Of a stretch of DNA of 59,296 nucleotides, positions 9,607 to 17,183 are shown in pieces (the stretch's first letter is position 1; the number at the start of each line of letters is the position of its first letter). The translations under genes and the position numbers were made by a program. This DNA comes from Waterburya agarophytonicola KI4 (GTDB lineage: Bacteria > Cyanobacteriota > Cyanobacteriia > Cyanobacteriales > Xenococcaceae): the NCBI RefSeq assembly GCF_020640915.1, contig NZ_JADWDC010000026.1, positions 1 to 59,296 of the forward strand, given 5' to 3'. The notes under the pieces are model-generated. The model was not told the DNA's origin, did not search any database, and saw only the letters and a list, made by a program, of their open reading frames with translations.

Positions 9607-10596
9607 ATGGCAAAAAATAAGTCTCTCCCTGGAAAAATAATTATTAAATTGGGCAAGTTTGTCTGGACTACCATGTGGCAAATCATGATGTCTCAGCTTG
9701 CACCCCGCAATAAAACAGGGGAGTATATTCGTCCTGAAAGCCAGTTTAGAAATTCGATTAACAAAAATCCAGATAATATCTATCAACCCGCTGCAAATCG
9801 CTATCGTTTGTATGTCGGGATGGGATGTCCTTGGGCGCATCGTACCTTGGTTACTAGGGTATTGAAAGGGCTAGAAAAGGCGATCTCCGTATCAACCGTC
9901 TATCCCGATTCTGATGGGGGAATGTGGGTTTTATCCGAGGCTGAGTTGGGCTGTAGCACTGTACCAGAATTATATCAATTGGGGCAATCGGGCTATCAAG
10001 GTCGTTCTACCGTACCAATTTTGTGGGACGAAGAGACTAATACTATTGTTAATAATGAAAGTGCCGAAATTATTGAAATACTCAATGGAGAGTTTAATGA
10101 ATATGCTCAATACCCCGACTTAGAGCTTTATCCTCCTGCTTTAAAGGAGAAAATCGATTACTGGAACGAGAAAATTTATCATACCGTTAATAACGGGGTT
10201 TATCGTTGCGGTTTTGCTCAAACTCAATTAGCTTACGAAAGAGCCAGCGAGGAATTATTTGCTACCCTCGATGAAATAGATGGGGTATTGGCAACTAATC
10301 GTTATCTTTGTGGCGATCGCCTTACCTTGGCAGATATACGTTTGTTTACCACCCTATTTCGCTTTGATATTGTTTACTATGGCTTGTTCAAATGCAATCG
10401 CCGTCGTATTAGGGATTACAATTATTTAGGGGCTTACCTGAAAGACTTGTATCAATTACCAGGAGTTGCTGCTACTTGCGATCTCGAAAGTGTGAAGAGA
10501 GATTATTATGGCAACTTGTTTCCTCTGAATCCAGGGGGGATTATTCCTACAGGACCAGATATTACTAATTTGTTACAGCCCCACAATCGAGCATGA
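9607..10596 (+). CDS. Xi-class glutathione S-transferase (glutathionyl-hydroquinone reductase-like)
   Basis: A 329-residue cytosolic GST with the xi/omega-type active site CPWAHR (cysteine at residue 74), the cis-proline glutathione-site segment STVPILWD, and NNESAEII, which matches the glutathione gamma-glutamyl-binding motif. The all-alpha C-terminal domain follows (YLCGDRLTLADIRLF). Xi enzymes reduce glutathionyl-hydroquinones. The exact substrate is unknown. It starts 24 bp after the GNAT gene on the same strand, which suggests a two-gene unit. Downstream is a 300-bp gap holding a palindrome and a small RNA candidate. Confidence 0.88.
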   Translation: MAKNKSLPGKIIIKLGKFVWTTMWQIMMSQLAPRNKTGEYIRPESQFRNSINKNPDNIYQPAANRYRLYVGMGCPWAHRTLVTRVLKGLEKAISVSTVYPDSDGGMWVLSEAELGCSTVPELYQLGQSGYQGRSTVPILWDEETNTIVNNESAEIIEILNGEFNEYAQYPDLELYPPALKEKIDYWNEKIYHTVNNGVYRCGFAQTQLAYERASEELFATLDEIDGVLATNRYLCGDRLTLADIRLFTTLFRFDIVYYGLFKCNRRRIRDYNYLGAYLKDLYQLPGVAATCDLESVKRDYYGNLFPLNPGGIIPTGPDITNLLQPHNRA

Positions 10597-10601
10597 ATAC
10601 T

Positions 10602-10617
10602 ATTCCCAATTGGGAAT
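10602..10617. repeat. 16-bp perfect palindrome with a nearby half copy
   Basis: ATTCCCAATTGGGAAT lies five bases after the GST stop codon. A larger imperfect arm pair, CTATTCC (10600-10606) and GGAATAG (10624-10630), surrounds it. The sequence AATTGGGAAT recurs at 10723-10732. No T-run follows, so it is not a standard terminator. It could be an operator or a repeat remnant. The function is unknown. Confidence 0.5.
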
Positions 10618-10765
10618 GAATTTGGAATAGCTAAATGTTGTTTCCCACCTATCGGCGATCGCCCATCGAAATCTCCCTAAAGTTTATAAAAAACTGAATA
10701 ATTTGGCTATTTACTCAATAGTTAATTGGGAATAAAGTAAATTTAATTTGATCGAATTACTCATA

Positions 10766-10794
10766 TTGACAAAATAAATTGCCTTGGTTACGAT
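10766..10794 (+). promoter_or_regulatory. Consensus sigma-70-type promoter for the small RNA candidate
   Basis: TTGACA at 10766-10771 is a perfect -35 hexamer. A spacer of exactly 17 bases separates it from the -10 hexamer TACGAT at 10789-10794. Predicted initiation is near 10801. No open reading frame with a start codon follows within the hairpin-terminated transcript. Confidence 0.55.
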
Positions 10795-10800
10795 TGCGGG

Positions 10801-10869
10801 CGTGTGAGGAGGGAACAAAATTTGAGAGTCGAGGAAAACACGACAAAATCCTTGGCTCTCTTTCTATTG
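10801..10869 (+). ncRNA. Candidate small RNA, possibly Yfr2-like
   Basis: Between the GST and TPR-like genes, a perfect -35/17/-10 promoter precedes a transcript of about 70 bases. Its 5' part reads GUGUGAGGAGGGAACA. It ends in an 11-bp stem (10824-10834 paired with 10850-10860, two G-U pairs) with a loop of about 15 bases, followed by UUUCUAUU, which fits an intrinsic terminator. No translated frame fits. From memory, the cyanobacterial RNA Yfr1 has a conserved CUCCUCACAC core; GUGUGAGGAG here is its exact complement. Yfr2-family RNAs, with GGAAACA-like loops, were proposed to pair with Yfr1. GGAACA and GGAAAACA occur here. Family membership is uncertain; existence as a transcript is the better supported claim. 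Confidence 0.45.
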
Positions 10870-10899
10870 CAAGACTTTGCTTAACTTATTATCAATAAA

Positions 10900-11325
10900 C
10901 TATGGTTGTTCTTGGGGTTGTTCTGGCTCGGTTTGTTGACTGGTTTCCTGTTGTTTGATTAACTGCAAAATACCAGCAAATTCTTGTCTTTCGGGATAAT
11001 ATTTCACCATCTTTTCTAAAACAGGAATTGCTTTAGCTGTATTGTTAGTTTGTAGATGTATTTGGGCTAATCCCTCAAGTGCGGTAATATTTTGAGGTTC
11101 TCTTTCTAAGACTTTTTCATAACCACTCACCCGCATCTGAATTTGTGATTCGATCGAGGGAGCATCACCAGACTGTTCTGACTCCGAAGCGGTATAATTA
11201 CTTTGGCTAAAGGCACTACTCAAAGCGATCGCCAAGGTAGAACCAGCAAATCCCAAACCCATGACTAGTGTCGCAACTCTGACTAGGGTTTTGGTTTTAG
11301 TTTTGTTTTTCTTCTTTTTGCTCAT
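10900..11325 (-). CDS. Small membrane-anchored TPR-like protein
   Basis: A 141-residue protein with a lysine-rich cytosolic start (MSKKKKNKTKTK), one transmembrane segment at about residues 16-40, and one to two tetratricopeptide-like repeats (YEKVLEREPQNITALEGLAQIHLQ, then AIPVLEKMVKYYPERQEF). The tail is rich in Q, E and P. It resembles cyanobacterial TPR proteins of unknown role. It is transcribed directly after the four-helix membrane protein, with nine bases between them, so the two are probably translated from one mRNA. Function not assigned. Confidence 0.75.
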   Translation of the reverse strand: MSKKKKNKTKTKTLVRVATLVMGLGFAGSTLAIALSSAFSQSNYTASESEQSGDAPSIESQIQMRVSGYEKVLEREPQNITALEGLAQIHLQTNNTAKAIPVLEKMVKYYPERQEFAGILQLIKQQETSQQTEPEQPQEQP

Positions 11326-11334
11326 CAGCTTAGA

Positions 11335-11814
11335 TTAACTCCACATATAGAACGCTAGTATACCTCCCGTAAATCCCAACCAACAAAATATCGTCAGAAT
11401 CAAAGAGCAAAGCCAACGATTAAAACCGATTAGCTGTAAATCTAATTTTAATAATAATGCGGAGGCGACGAACACTATAAATCTAGCAAAATAGTCTACT
11501 TTCTGCACGATTAGAGTAAAGGCAAAAGCTCCTAGGAAAATTGACAAAAAGGCTCTCGTATCGGATTTTAGCCAGTTATCTATACTAATTGCAATTAAAG
11601 AAATAGGCGAAGTAAAAATAATTACGCAAAACAAAATAATCGCAACGGCGATACCATACAAAATACCAAAGCGAGTTTTTTCGACGAATTGGATGTATAA
11701 ATCCCCTTGTTCTAATAACTTAGTCGCCCAAGCACCATACAGCCATCCTTCCACGCCATAAGTTAACAGTAACAAAAACAGAGAAATACCAGGAAATTTT
11801 CTGAACCAAGCCAT
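11335..11814 (-). CDS. Hypothetical integral membrane protein
   Basis: A 159-residue protein with about four hydrophobic segments (near residues 10-28, 50-75, 90-125 and 133-157) and few charges. I do not recognise a characterised family. It starts MAWFRKFPG, looks intact, and is followed nine bases later by the small TPR-like protein gene on the same strand. The pair may work together at the membrane, but nothing in the sequence tells what they do. Confidence 0.7.
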   Translation of the reverse strand: MAWFRKFPGISLFLLLLTYGVEGWLYGAWATKLLEQGDLYIQFVEKTRFGILYGIAVAIILFCVIIFTSPISLIAISIDNWLKSDTRAFLSIFLGAFAFTLIVQKVDYFARFIVFVASALLLKLDLQLIGFNRWLCSLILTIFCWLGFTGGILAFYMWS

Positions 11815-11981
11815 GACTAATGATCAACGATCGATAATTAATTATGGTTCTTTAACTGCCGATTGTTAACCGATTAAAAATAATAATAGGTAATCGATCG
11901 CTTATTATCGACGAATCGATTACCCACACAAACACCAGCCATGACTAGCATGGTTATCCCAAGACTTAGATAGATTTTTAT

Positions 11982-12467
11982 CTAAGACATATTTTGAATA
12001 ATGTAATCAAAATAAAGACTGGCTTCTTGAGCATCTTCTTTACCCAAAAGATCGATGGCTGCTTTTTTCAAGCAACGAATAGCATCAATCATTCCTGGTA
12101 CGGGTACTTCCAGGGAGTTGTACATTTCTTTAACTCCAATTAAACCAGATTGTTCCATTGGACCTTTATCTCCCGCCATTACACCATAAGTAACGAGACG
12201 TAGATACCAGCCAAAATCTCTCAAACACTGATTATATTCTTTTTGTCCGTAAGCATTACCTCCAATAGAACGATATTCTGGATGCTGCTTGAACAAATCC
12301 TTCCCAGCTTTATCGACGATTTTCTTTTCGTTATTGGCTAGAGTTTCAGCGATACGCATACGCCTTTCGCCAGTGGTTAAAAAGTTTTTAATGCCTTCTA
12401 GTTCTCCGCTACTGGGGTAGCGTAGTTCGTCATCCGCTTTGAGGATAACTTGACTAACTATGCTCAT
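11982..12467 (-). CDS. apcD: Allophycocyanin alpha-B subunit (ApcD)
   Basis: A 161-residue phycobiliprotein of the phycobilisome core. ApcD is a terminal energy emitter that passes light energy towards photosystem I in many cyanobacteria. The start [18 protein letters not shown] and the chromophore region [17 protein letters not shown] match the ApcD class; the bilin-binding cysteine is in the NQCLRD motif at about residue 81. The rest ([20 protein letters not shown]) is standard. As is usual for apcD, it is not beside the other apc genes here. Its neighbours, a membrane protein and a lipoate ligase-like gene, are unrelated to light harvesting. Confidence 0.95.
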   Translation of the reverse strand: MSIVSQVILKADDELRYPSSGELEGIKNFLTTGERRMRIAETLANNEKKIVDKAGKDLFKQHPEYRSIGGNAYGQKEYNQCLRDFGWYLRLVTYGVMAGDKGPMEQSGLIGVKEMYNSLEVPVPGMIDAIRCLKKAAIDLLGKEDAQEASLYFDYIIQNMS

Positions 12468-12500
12468 AATATCTGAATGGTTTAATTAACTTTAATAATT

Positions 12501-13271
12501 TTAGTATCTCAACGACGAGAGATCGCTAGCAATATCTTGCCATTCCTCGGTTGATAAAGATTGTTTCACTATATCAATCTTAAAAGTCGAGATCGCTGCT
12601 GTAATTAAGTTATGTATTATTTTATCTCTAGAGCATTCTATTTCACTAGAATGCTTGCCATAATCGCCTTTTTGCTTAATATTAGTTAATAATTTTTCCT
12701 CTAAAGGAGTGCCAAAGATTTGTTGATAATTTTGCGGATCTGGATCGAGGATCATCGATCCGTGTTGCAATACGACTTTTCCTCGACGTAGTTGCGCGCT
12801 GCCAATTACCTTATTTCCTGCTGCTGTCACCAAATCCGAACCCGTAGCGGTAGCAAAACAGTTATCGTGGCGGATATATTCCTTGGTAGCAATACCATAT
12901 TCCAAATCTACGCCAAGCGATCGCCACCCCTCAATCAAAAACTGACAGATTTGCTTGTATACTTCCAATCTCTTACCAGGAGGAATAGACATTACTACTG
13001 CATAGGTTAAATCCCCTTGATGCAATACCGCCCTCCCCCCTGTGGGACGACGTATAATATCTAAAGGTTTTCCTTGCCAGATTAGATCCTTCCAAGCTGA
13101 GGGAAAATCTTTTTGATGGTATCCCAAAGAAATCGCAGCAGGTAGCCAGGTATAGAAGCGAATTATCGGCGGAGATTTCCCCTGGCGATGTTGTTCTAAC
13201 AAAAAGCGATCGATCGCCATTTGCATCTCTCCTGATGCTTCTATCGGGGGTATGTATCGCCAGGTGTTCAT
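12501..13271 (-). CDS. Lipoate-protein ligase A / BPL-LplA family protein
   Basis: A 256-residue cytosolic protein of the biotin/lipoate ligase fold. It carries RRPTGGRAVLHQGDLTYAVV, the RRxxGGGxVxHD-like signature, with QG in place of the usual D, and a KVIGSAQLRRGKVVLQHGS segment with the conserved lysine. It may attach or transfer lipoyl or octanoyl groups to dehydrogenase subunits. LplA, LipM and LipL types cannot be told apart here. I chose the ATG at 13271 (MNTWRYIP); a GTG three codons upstream is possible. It starts about 12 bp after the methyltransferase stop on the same strand, so the two may be co-transcribed. Confidence 0.82.
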   Translation of the reverse strand: MNTWRYIPPIEASGEMQMAIDRFLLEQHRQGKSPPIIRFYTWLPAAISLGYHQKDFPSAWKDLIWQGKPLDIIRRPTGGRAVLHQGDLTYAVVMSIPPGKRLEVYKQICQFLIEGWRSLGVDLEYGIATKEYIRHDNCFATATGSDLVTAAGNKVIGSAQLRRGKVVLQHGSMILDPDPQNYQQIFGTPLEEKLLTNIKQKGDYGKHSSEIECSRDKIIHNLITAAISTFKIDIVKQSLSTEEWQDIASDLSSLRY

Positions 13272-13283
13272 TGATCGCACGTC

Positions 13284-14015
13284 CTAAATTATTAAAGATG
13301 GCTTGGATCTTGCGATCGCAATATTGCCTTGGGATAAACGTCGTTCAAAGACAATTCCTAGTTGCTGTTCCCAAGCCTTAAGAATTTCTTGCTCTCCAGG
13401 TCGATTAATATCATCTAAAATAATCCCATAGTCTTCAGCAAAATAGGTTGATAAAAAGGGCAGGGCGGGATACCTAGAAAGCTGTTTTTCGATTTCATAA
13501 GCTGGAGGTCCATCGACAATTAGAAGGTCTATTTTTAGCGAAGATAATTGTGCTTTCAAGGTTGATAAATTGTACCAATCAGTATTTTCTCGGTCTATTT
13601 TTATGTCGCTGGAACTCAGGGGTGCAAAGATAACAGATACATACTCGGACAAATTTTCTTGGGATAGCTCTTGTTTGAGTAATTCACACCATTGTTGGTC
13701 ATGCTCTATGGTATGTAAATGCCCGCCTTTTTCCCTTAATAATCTAGCAATATAAAAAGTGGAAATTCCTGCGCCACATTCCACGATACACTTGCGTTGA
13801 TTAATAGTAATTTCATTTAAAACAGCAACTAATCCACTAGGACGCATGGCAGATTTAGTCCAAGGAAGATAAGAAGTAGATAGGGGAGCTAAATAATGAT
13901 TGGCAACAAGATCGTTTTGGTTAGCAATAATTTCATTTTGATTGGTGATGAGAGAATTAATTTCCTCTGAAAAAAATTGCTGTAAATATTGCTTTATATC
14001 CTGAGAATCAATCAT
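13284..14015 (-). CDS. Class I SAM-dependent methyltransferase-like protein
   Basis: A 243-residue protein. A glutamine/asparagine-rich N-terminal helix containing two near-identical segments (NQNEI and NQNDL) precedes a Rossmann-like domain with motif I VECGAGISTFYIARLL, an acidic end of strand 2 (TIEHDQQW) and a post-motif strand DLLIVDGPPAYE. These features match methyltransferases of the kind found in glycan loci. The substrate is unknown. It lies between a GT4 glycosyltransferase and the lipoate ligase-like gene, all on the minus strand. A glycan role is possible but not demonstrated by the sequence. Confidence 0.7.
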   Translation of the reverse strand: MIDSQDIKQYLQQFFSEEINSLITNQNEIIANQNDLVANHYLAPLSTSYLPWTKSAMRPSGLVAVLNEITINQRKCIVECGAGISTFYIARLLREKGGHLHTIEHDQQWCELLKQELSQENLSEYVSVIFAPLSSSDIKIDRENTDWYNLSTLKAQLSSLKIDLLIVDGPPAYEIEKQLSRYPALPFLSTYFAEDYGIILDDINRPGEQEILKAWEQQLGIVFERRLSQGNIAIARSKPSLII

Positions 14016-14120
14016 TCGTTAATCTTAATAATTACAAGTTTATAATTTTGGTCTATCTTCAATTATTCTTTATTTTGATCGATACCCAAACAAAAAAGTT
14101 CGAGAGTAGTTTGGATAGAA

Positions 14121-15182
14121 TTAGGCGATCGCTGAAGTAAGCCATTGTTCGAGGCGATCGCCCATCGCCTCCAAACTGAATTTTTCCTCAACCACCCGAC
14201 GACAACAAAGTCGATCTATTTCCGCTATACGATTGACAGCTTCAACTAGAGCAACGACACTATCAGGTTTAACGACAAAACCAGTCTCCCCGTCCGTAAT
14301 AATTTCCCCTGGACCTCCGCGATCGTAAGTAATTACAGGAGTTCCACAGGCAAGACTTTCAATCACCACATTACCAAAAGCTTCGACCCAGCGAGCAGTC
14401 ATGAGTAATGCCATGCTTTCACCAATCACTTGTTGTAAATCTGCTTTATTGTCTAAAAACCCTCCATACTCAATGGGTGCATCGGGAAAGTTTTGTTGAA
14501 TGTTTTCCCAATATTCCCTATCTTCTAACTTACCAAAAATTCTTAGGGGAATACCCGTCATCTGAGCTACTCTAACCCCATCTTCTAAGGCTTTTTCTGG
14601 GGCAATGCGACCAAGCCAGAGCAAATATTTTTTGGGGGTTGCAGAAAAGTTATATTGGTCTACGGGCAAGCCATGATAGATCACAGGACAATAACTCGTA
14701 TCAAATGAAAAAGTTTGCGCTTGAGCAAAACTCCCAAATTTTAGTCGCTCTGGATATTTTTGAGCAATTGATGCCAGAGCGCGATCTATACTATGAGTCA
14801 CAAAACTCATGCTGACATGGTGTAAGAGAATCGTCTGAAAAAATGGTGTCAAGTAAAACGGCAACCAGTCATAGGCATAGTTAACCACAGCGTCATAATT
14901 GTGCTGTATTTCCCTCGCCTTTTGCCAGAGGTTTGCCAAGACAGAGTTAACTGGCAAAGTAATAGGAGCATCTTCGTATTGATTTTGGACAGAAATTTGT
15001 CCTTTTCCTGGCACAGTTATCATTTCTATCCCAGCTAACGTCGAACCATCTGGAGCAAGAATTGTGACTTGATGTCCTCGACGTTGCATTTCCTGCGCTA
15101 CATTGGTGATGGTAAATTCAATTCCCCCGCCACTGCCACTTCCCAGAGTTCCAATGGGAGTGGAAACTAATAATAATCTCAT
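14121..15182 (-). CDS. Glycosyltransferase family 4 (GT-B)
   Basis: A 353-residue retaining GT-B glycosyltransferase. The N-terminal part has the glycine-rich loop TLGSGSGGGIEFTI and an RRGHQVTILAPDG acceptor-domain segment. The C-terminal part has LLWLGRIAPEKALEDGVRVA and the donor-binding EAFGNVVIESLACGTPVITYDRGGP (EX7E type). It probably transfers a sugar from a nucleotide donor to a glycan or lipid at the inner membrane. Donor and acceptor are unknown. I chose the ATG at 15182; a GTG three codons upstream is also possible. It is divergent from the Gfo/Idh-type oxidoreductase. Confidence 0.85.
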   Translation of the reverse strand: MRLLLVSTPIGTLGSGSGGGIEFTITNVAQEMQRRGHQVTILAPDGSTLAGIEMITVPGKGQISVQNQYEDAPITLPVNSVLANLWQKAREIQHNYDAVVNYAYDWLPFYLTPFFQTILLHHVSMSFVTHSIDRALASIAQKYPERLKFGSFAQAQTFSFDTSYCPVIYHGLPVDQYNFSATPKKYLLWLGRIAPEKALEDGVRVAQMTGIPLRIFGKLEDREYWENIQQNFPDAPIEYGGFLDNKADLQQVIGESMALLMTARWVEAFGNVVIESLACGTPVITYDRGGPGEIITDGETGFVVKPDSVVALVEAVNRIAEIDRLCCRRVVEEKFSLEAMGDRLEQWLTSAIA

Positions 15183-15388
15183 GCTGTTCACTATATTGAT
15201 AACTCTGCTGGAGAGTAATTTGTATCCCTTACAAATGCTAATGCTTATAGTGAATTTTTACGGAGAATACTTGAAAAACTAGATTTATATTTCTTTTCAA
15301 AGAAAAAAATAATAAACGATCGCCAGCATATAGACACCGAGCGTATAAAATAATTTTGGAAGAATAGAAGCAAAAATAAAAAATTAAG

Positions 15389-16507
15389 ATGGCATCTACT
15401 AATCAGATTGGCGTAGCTGTAGTTGGTACGGGATTTGGACAGAAAATACACATTCCTGGGTTTCAACACCATCCCCGCACTGAAGTAGTAGCCGTACACA
15501 ATCGAGATCTTAATAAAGCCAAACAAATTGCCGACGAGAATAAAATCTATTATGCCTACAGCGATCTCGATAAAATCTTGTCGCTGACTGAAGTAGATGC
15601 AGTTAGTATCTCTACTCCACCGTTTTTGCACTACGAGATGGCGAAAAAAGTTTTAGAAGCAAAAAAACATCTCTTGCTAGAAAAACCTATGGCAATGAAT
15701 GCTGCCCAGGTTAGAGAACTATATCACCTAGCAACAGAACAAGGAGTAGTTGCGATCGCCGATTTTGAATTTCGCTATGTACCCGCTTGGCAATTATTAG
15801 CCGAACATCTCAAAGATGATTATGTCGGCAAGAAAAGATTAATTAAAATTGATTGGTTGGTGACAAGTCGCGCTAATCCTAAACGAGATTGGAATTGGTA
15901 TTCTCAAGCGGAAGCTGGCGGTGGTGCATTAGGTGCAGTGGCTTCTCACGCTTTTGATTATATTAGCTGGCTATTTGGTTCGGTAAATCGCTTGTCTGGC
16001 TATCTTAATTGTGCCATACCCGAACGCCCAGACCATAATGACGAAGGCATAATGAAGCCCGTAGATGCAGATGACACTTGTTTGGTTATGATGGAACTAG
16101 AAGATGGTACTCCCGTACAACTATCTATTAGTTCAGTTACCTATGCTGGAAGAGGGCATTGGGTAGAAATATATGGAGAAAAAGGAACATTAGTCCTAGG
16201 CAGTAGTAATTTAAAAGATTATGTCCACGGATTTGAATTGTTTGCAGCCCCCGCAGGAAAGACTTTAAAAAGGGTATCCATACCCAAAAAATACGATTTT
16301 AGTCAGGTCTTTACCGACGGCAGGCTAGCACCTTTTATTCGAGTGGTAGATCGTCTTGTAGCATCAATTGATAAAGGCGAGTCCCTCGTTCCCTCTCTTA
16401 AAGAAGGAGTTTATTCACAGTTGCTGATGGACATGACCCATAAATCTGCTCGGGATAAAGCTTGGGTGAATGTACCCAAGGTAGAACAGTTTTTAAATGT
16501 CAGGTAA
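15389..16507 (+). CDS. Gfo/Idh/MocA-family NAD(P)-dependent oxidoreductase
   Basis: A 372-residue cytosolic dehydrogenase. The N-terminal Rossmann domain has VVGTGFGQKIHIPG near residues 9-22 and the family motif LLLEKPMAMN near residue 97. The C-terminal alpha/beta domain follows with GGALGAVASHAFDYISWLFG, which contains the usual catalytic histidine of the family. Substrates are typically sugars, sugar nucleotides or inositol. Proximity to glycosyltransferase and polysaccharide genes makes a sugar substrate plausible, but this is inference. Confidence 0.88.
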   Translation: MASTNQIGVAVVGTGFGQKIHIPGFQHHPRTEVVAVHNRDLNKAKQIADENKIYYAYSDLDKILSLTEVDAVSISTPPFLHYEMAKKVLEAKKHLLLEKPMAMNAAQVRELYHLATEQGVVAIADFEFRYVPAWQLLAEHLKDDYVGKKRLIKIDWLVTSRANPKRDWNWYSQAEAGGGALGAVASHAFDYISWLFGSVNRLSGYLNCAIPERPDHNDEGIMKPVDADDTCLVMMELEDGTPVQLSISSVTYAGRGHWVEIYGEKGTLVLGSSNLKDYVHGFELFAAPAGKTLKRVSIPKKYDFSQVFTDGRLAPFIRVVDRLVASIDKGESLVPSLKEGVYSQLLMDMTHKSARDKAWVNVPKVEQFLNVR

Positions 16508-16745
16508 CTATAACATCTAATGGTAGTAAATAGTAGCAAAAAGTTTTTAAAAGACATATTATTGAGTATGTCTCAGTAAAAGCACTTAATTTTATCAATT
16601 TAGTCTTGCTAAATCAGTAGTGTATTTAACAATTGAGACTTAGTCATCCTCAATACAGATAATTAACGATCTAATTGTCCTAAGTTCAGATTCGATTATA
16701 GATCGTCATCCAACCTTAAATCTCATCATTAGGGAAGTACTTCTT

Positions 16746-16976
16746 ATGATATCCACCCAATCGATTCAACGTTATTCTATAAGTACAATTCGAGAAGAAG
16801 CCCTCAATTTATTGGAAATTGGACTTATTTCCCTAGATCAGCCATTAAGAATTTTGTACGAATATTTACCAGCACAATATTGGAATGTAATTGAAGGAGA
16901 ATTAGAAAGACACGATTATTTGCTACGCGATCGCATTATCGATCTTGTCGGTGCTTTGTATTGGAACAATGATTAA
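16746..16976 (+). CDS. DUF4327 family protein
   Basis: A 76-residue protein that matches the cyanobacterial DUF4327 pattern: an N-terminal tyrosine/serine-rich segment, SISTIREEALNLLEIGLIS, then LRILYEYLPAQYWNVIEGELERHDYLLRDRIIDLVG and an acidic end. The function of the family is unknown; the fold is probably all-helical. It is monocistronic here, with about 240 bp of noncoding DNA upstream. A possible miniature inverted-repeat element begins four bases after its stop codon. Confidence 0.85.
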   Translation: MISTQSIQRYSISTIREEALNLLEIGLISLDQPLRILYEYLPAQYWNVIEGELERHDYLLRDRIIDLVGALYWNND

Positions 16977-16980
16977 CTGG

Positions 16981-17141
16981 TGTTACGCACTGATTAGTCA
17001 TTGTAGATTGGGGACTTGGAGACTGGGAAAACTGTATACAGCGATCGCCAATATTTTCCTCGTCCGACACAGAGCTAATGCTTTAGGGCTAATTCCTAAT
17101 CGGAAGGGAAGCTAATAGTTTTCGTGCAAGGGTACGTAACA
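16981..17141. repeat. Possible miniature inverted-repeat element
   Basis: TGTTACGCAC at 16981-16990 and GTACGTAACA at 17132-17141 form an inverted pair matching at 9 of 10 positions, bounding 161 bp of noncoding DNA. No target-site duplication is visible, so this may be chance or a decayed element. Confidence 0.25.
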
Positions 17142-17183
17142 TTGTTCATTGTCAATTGTTGAATTATTTATTACTTACCCATA

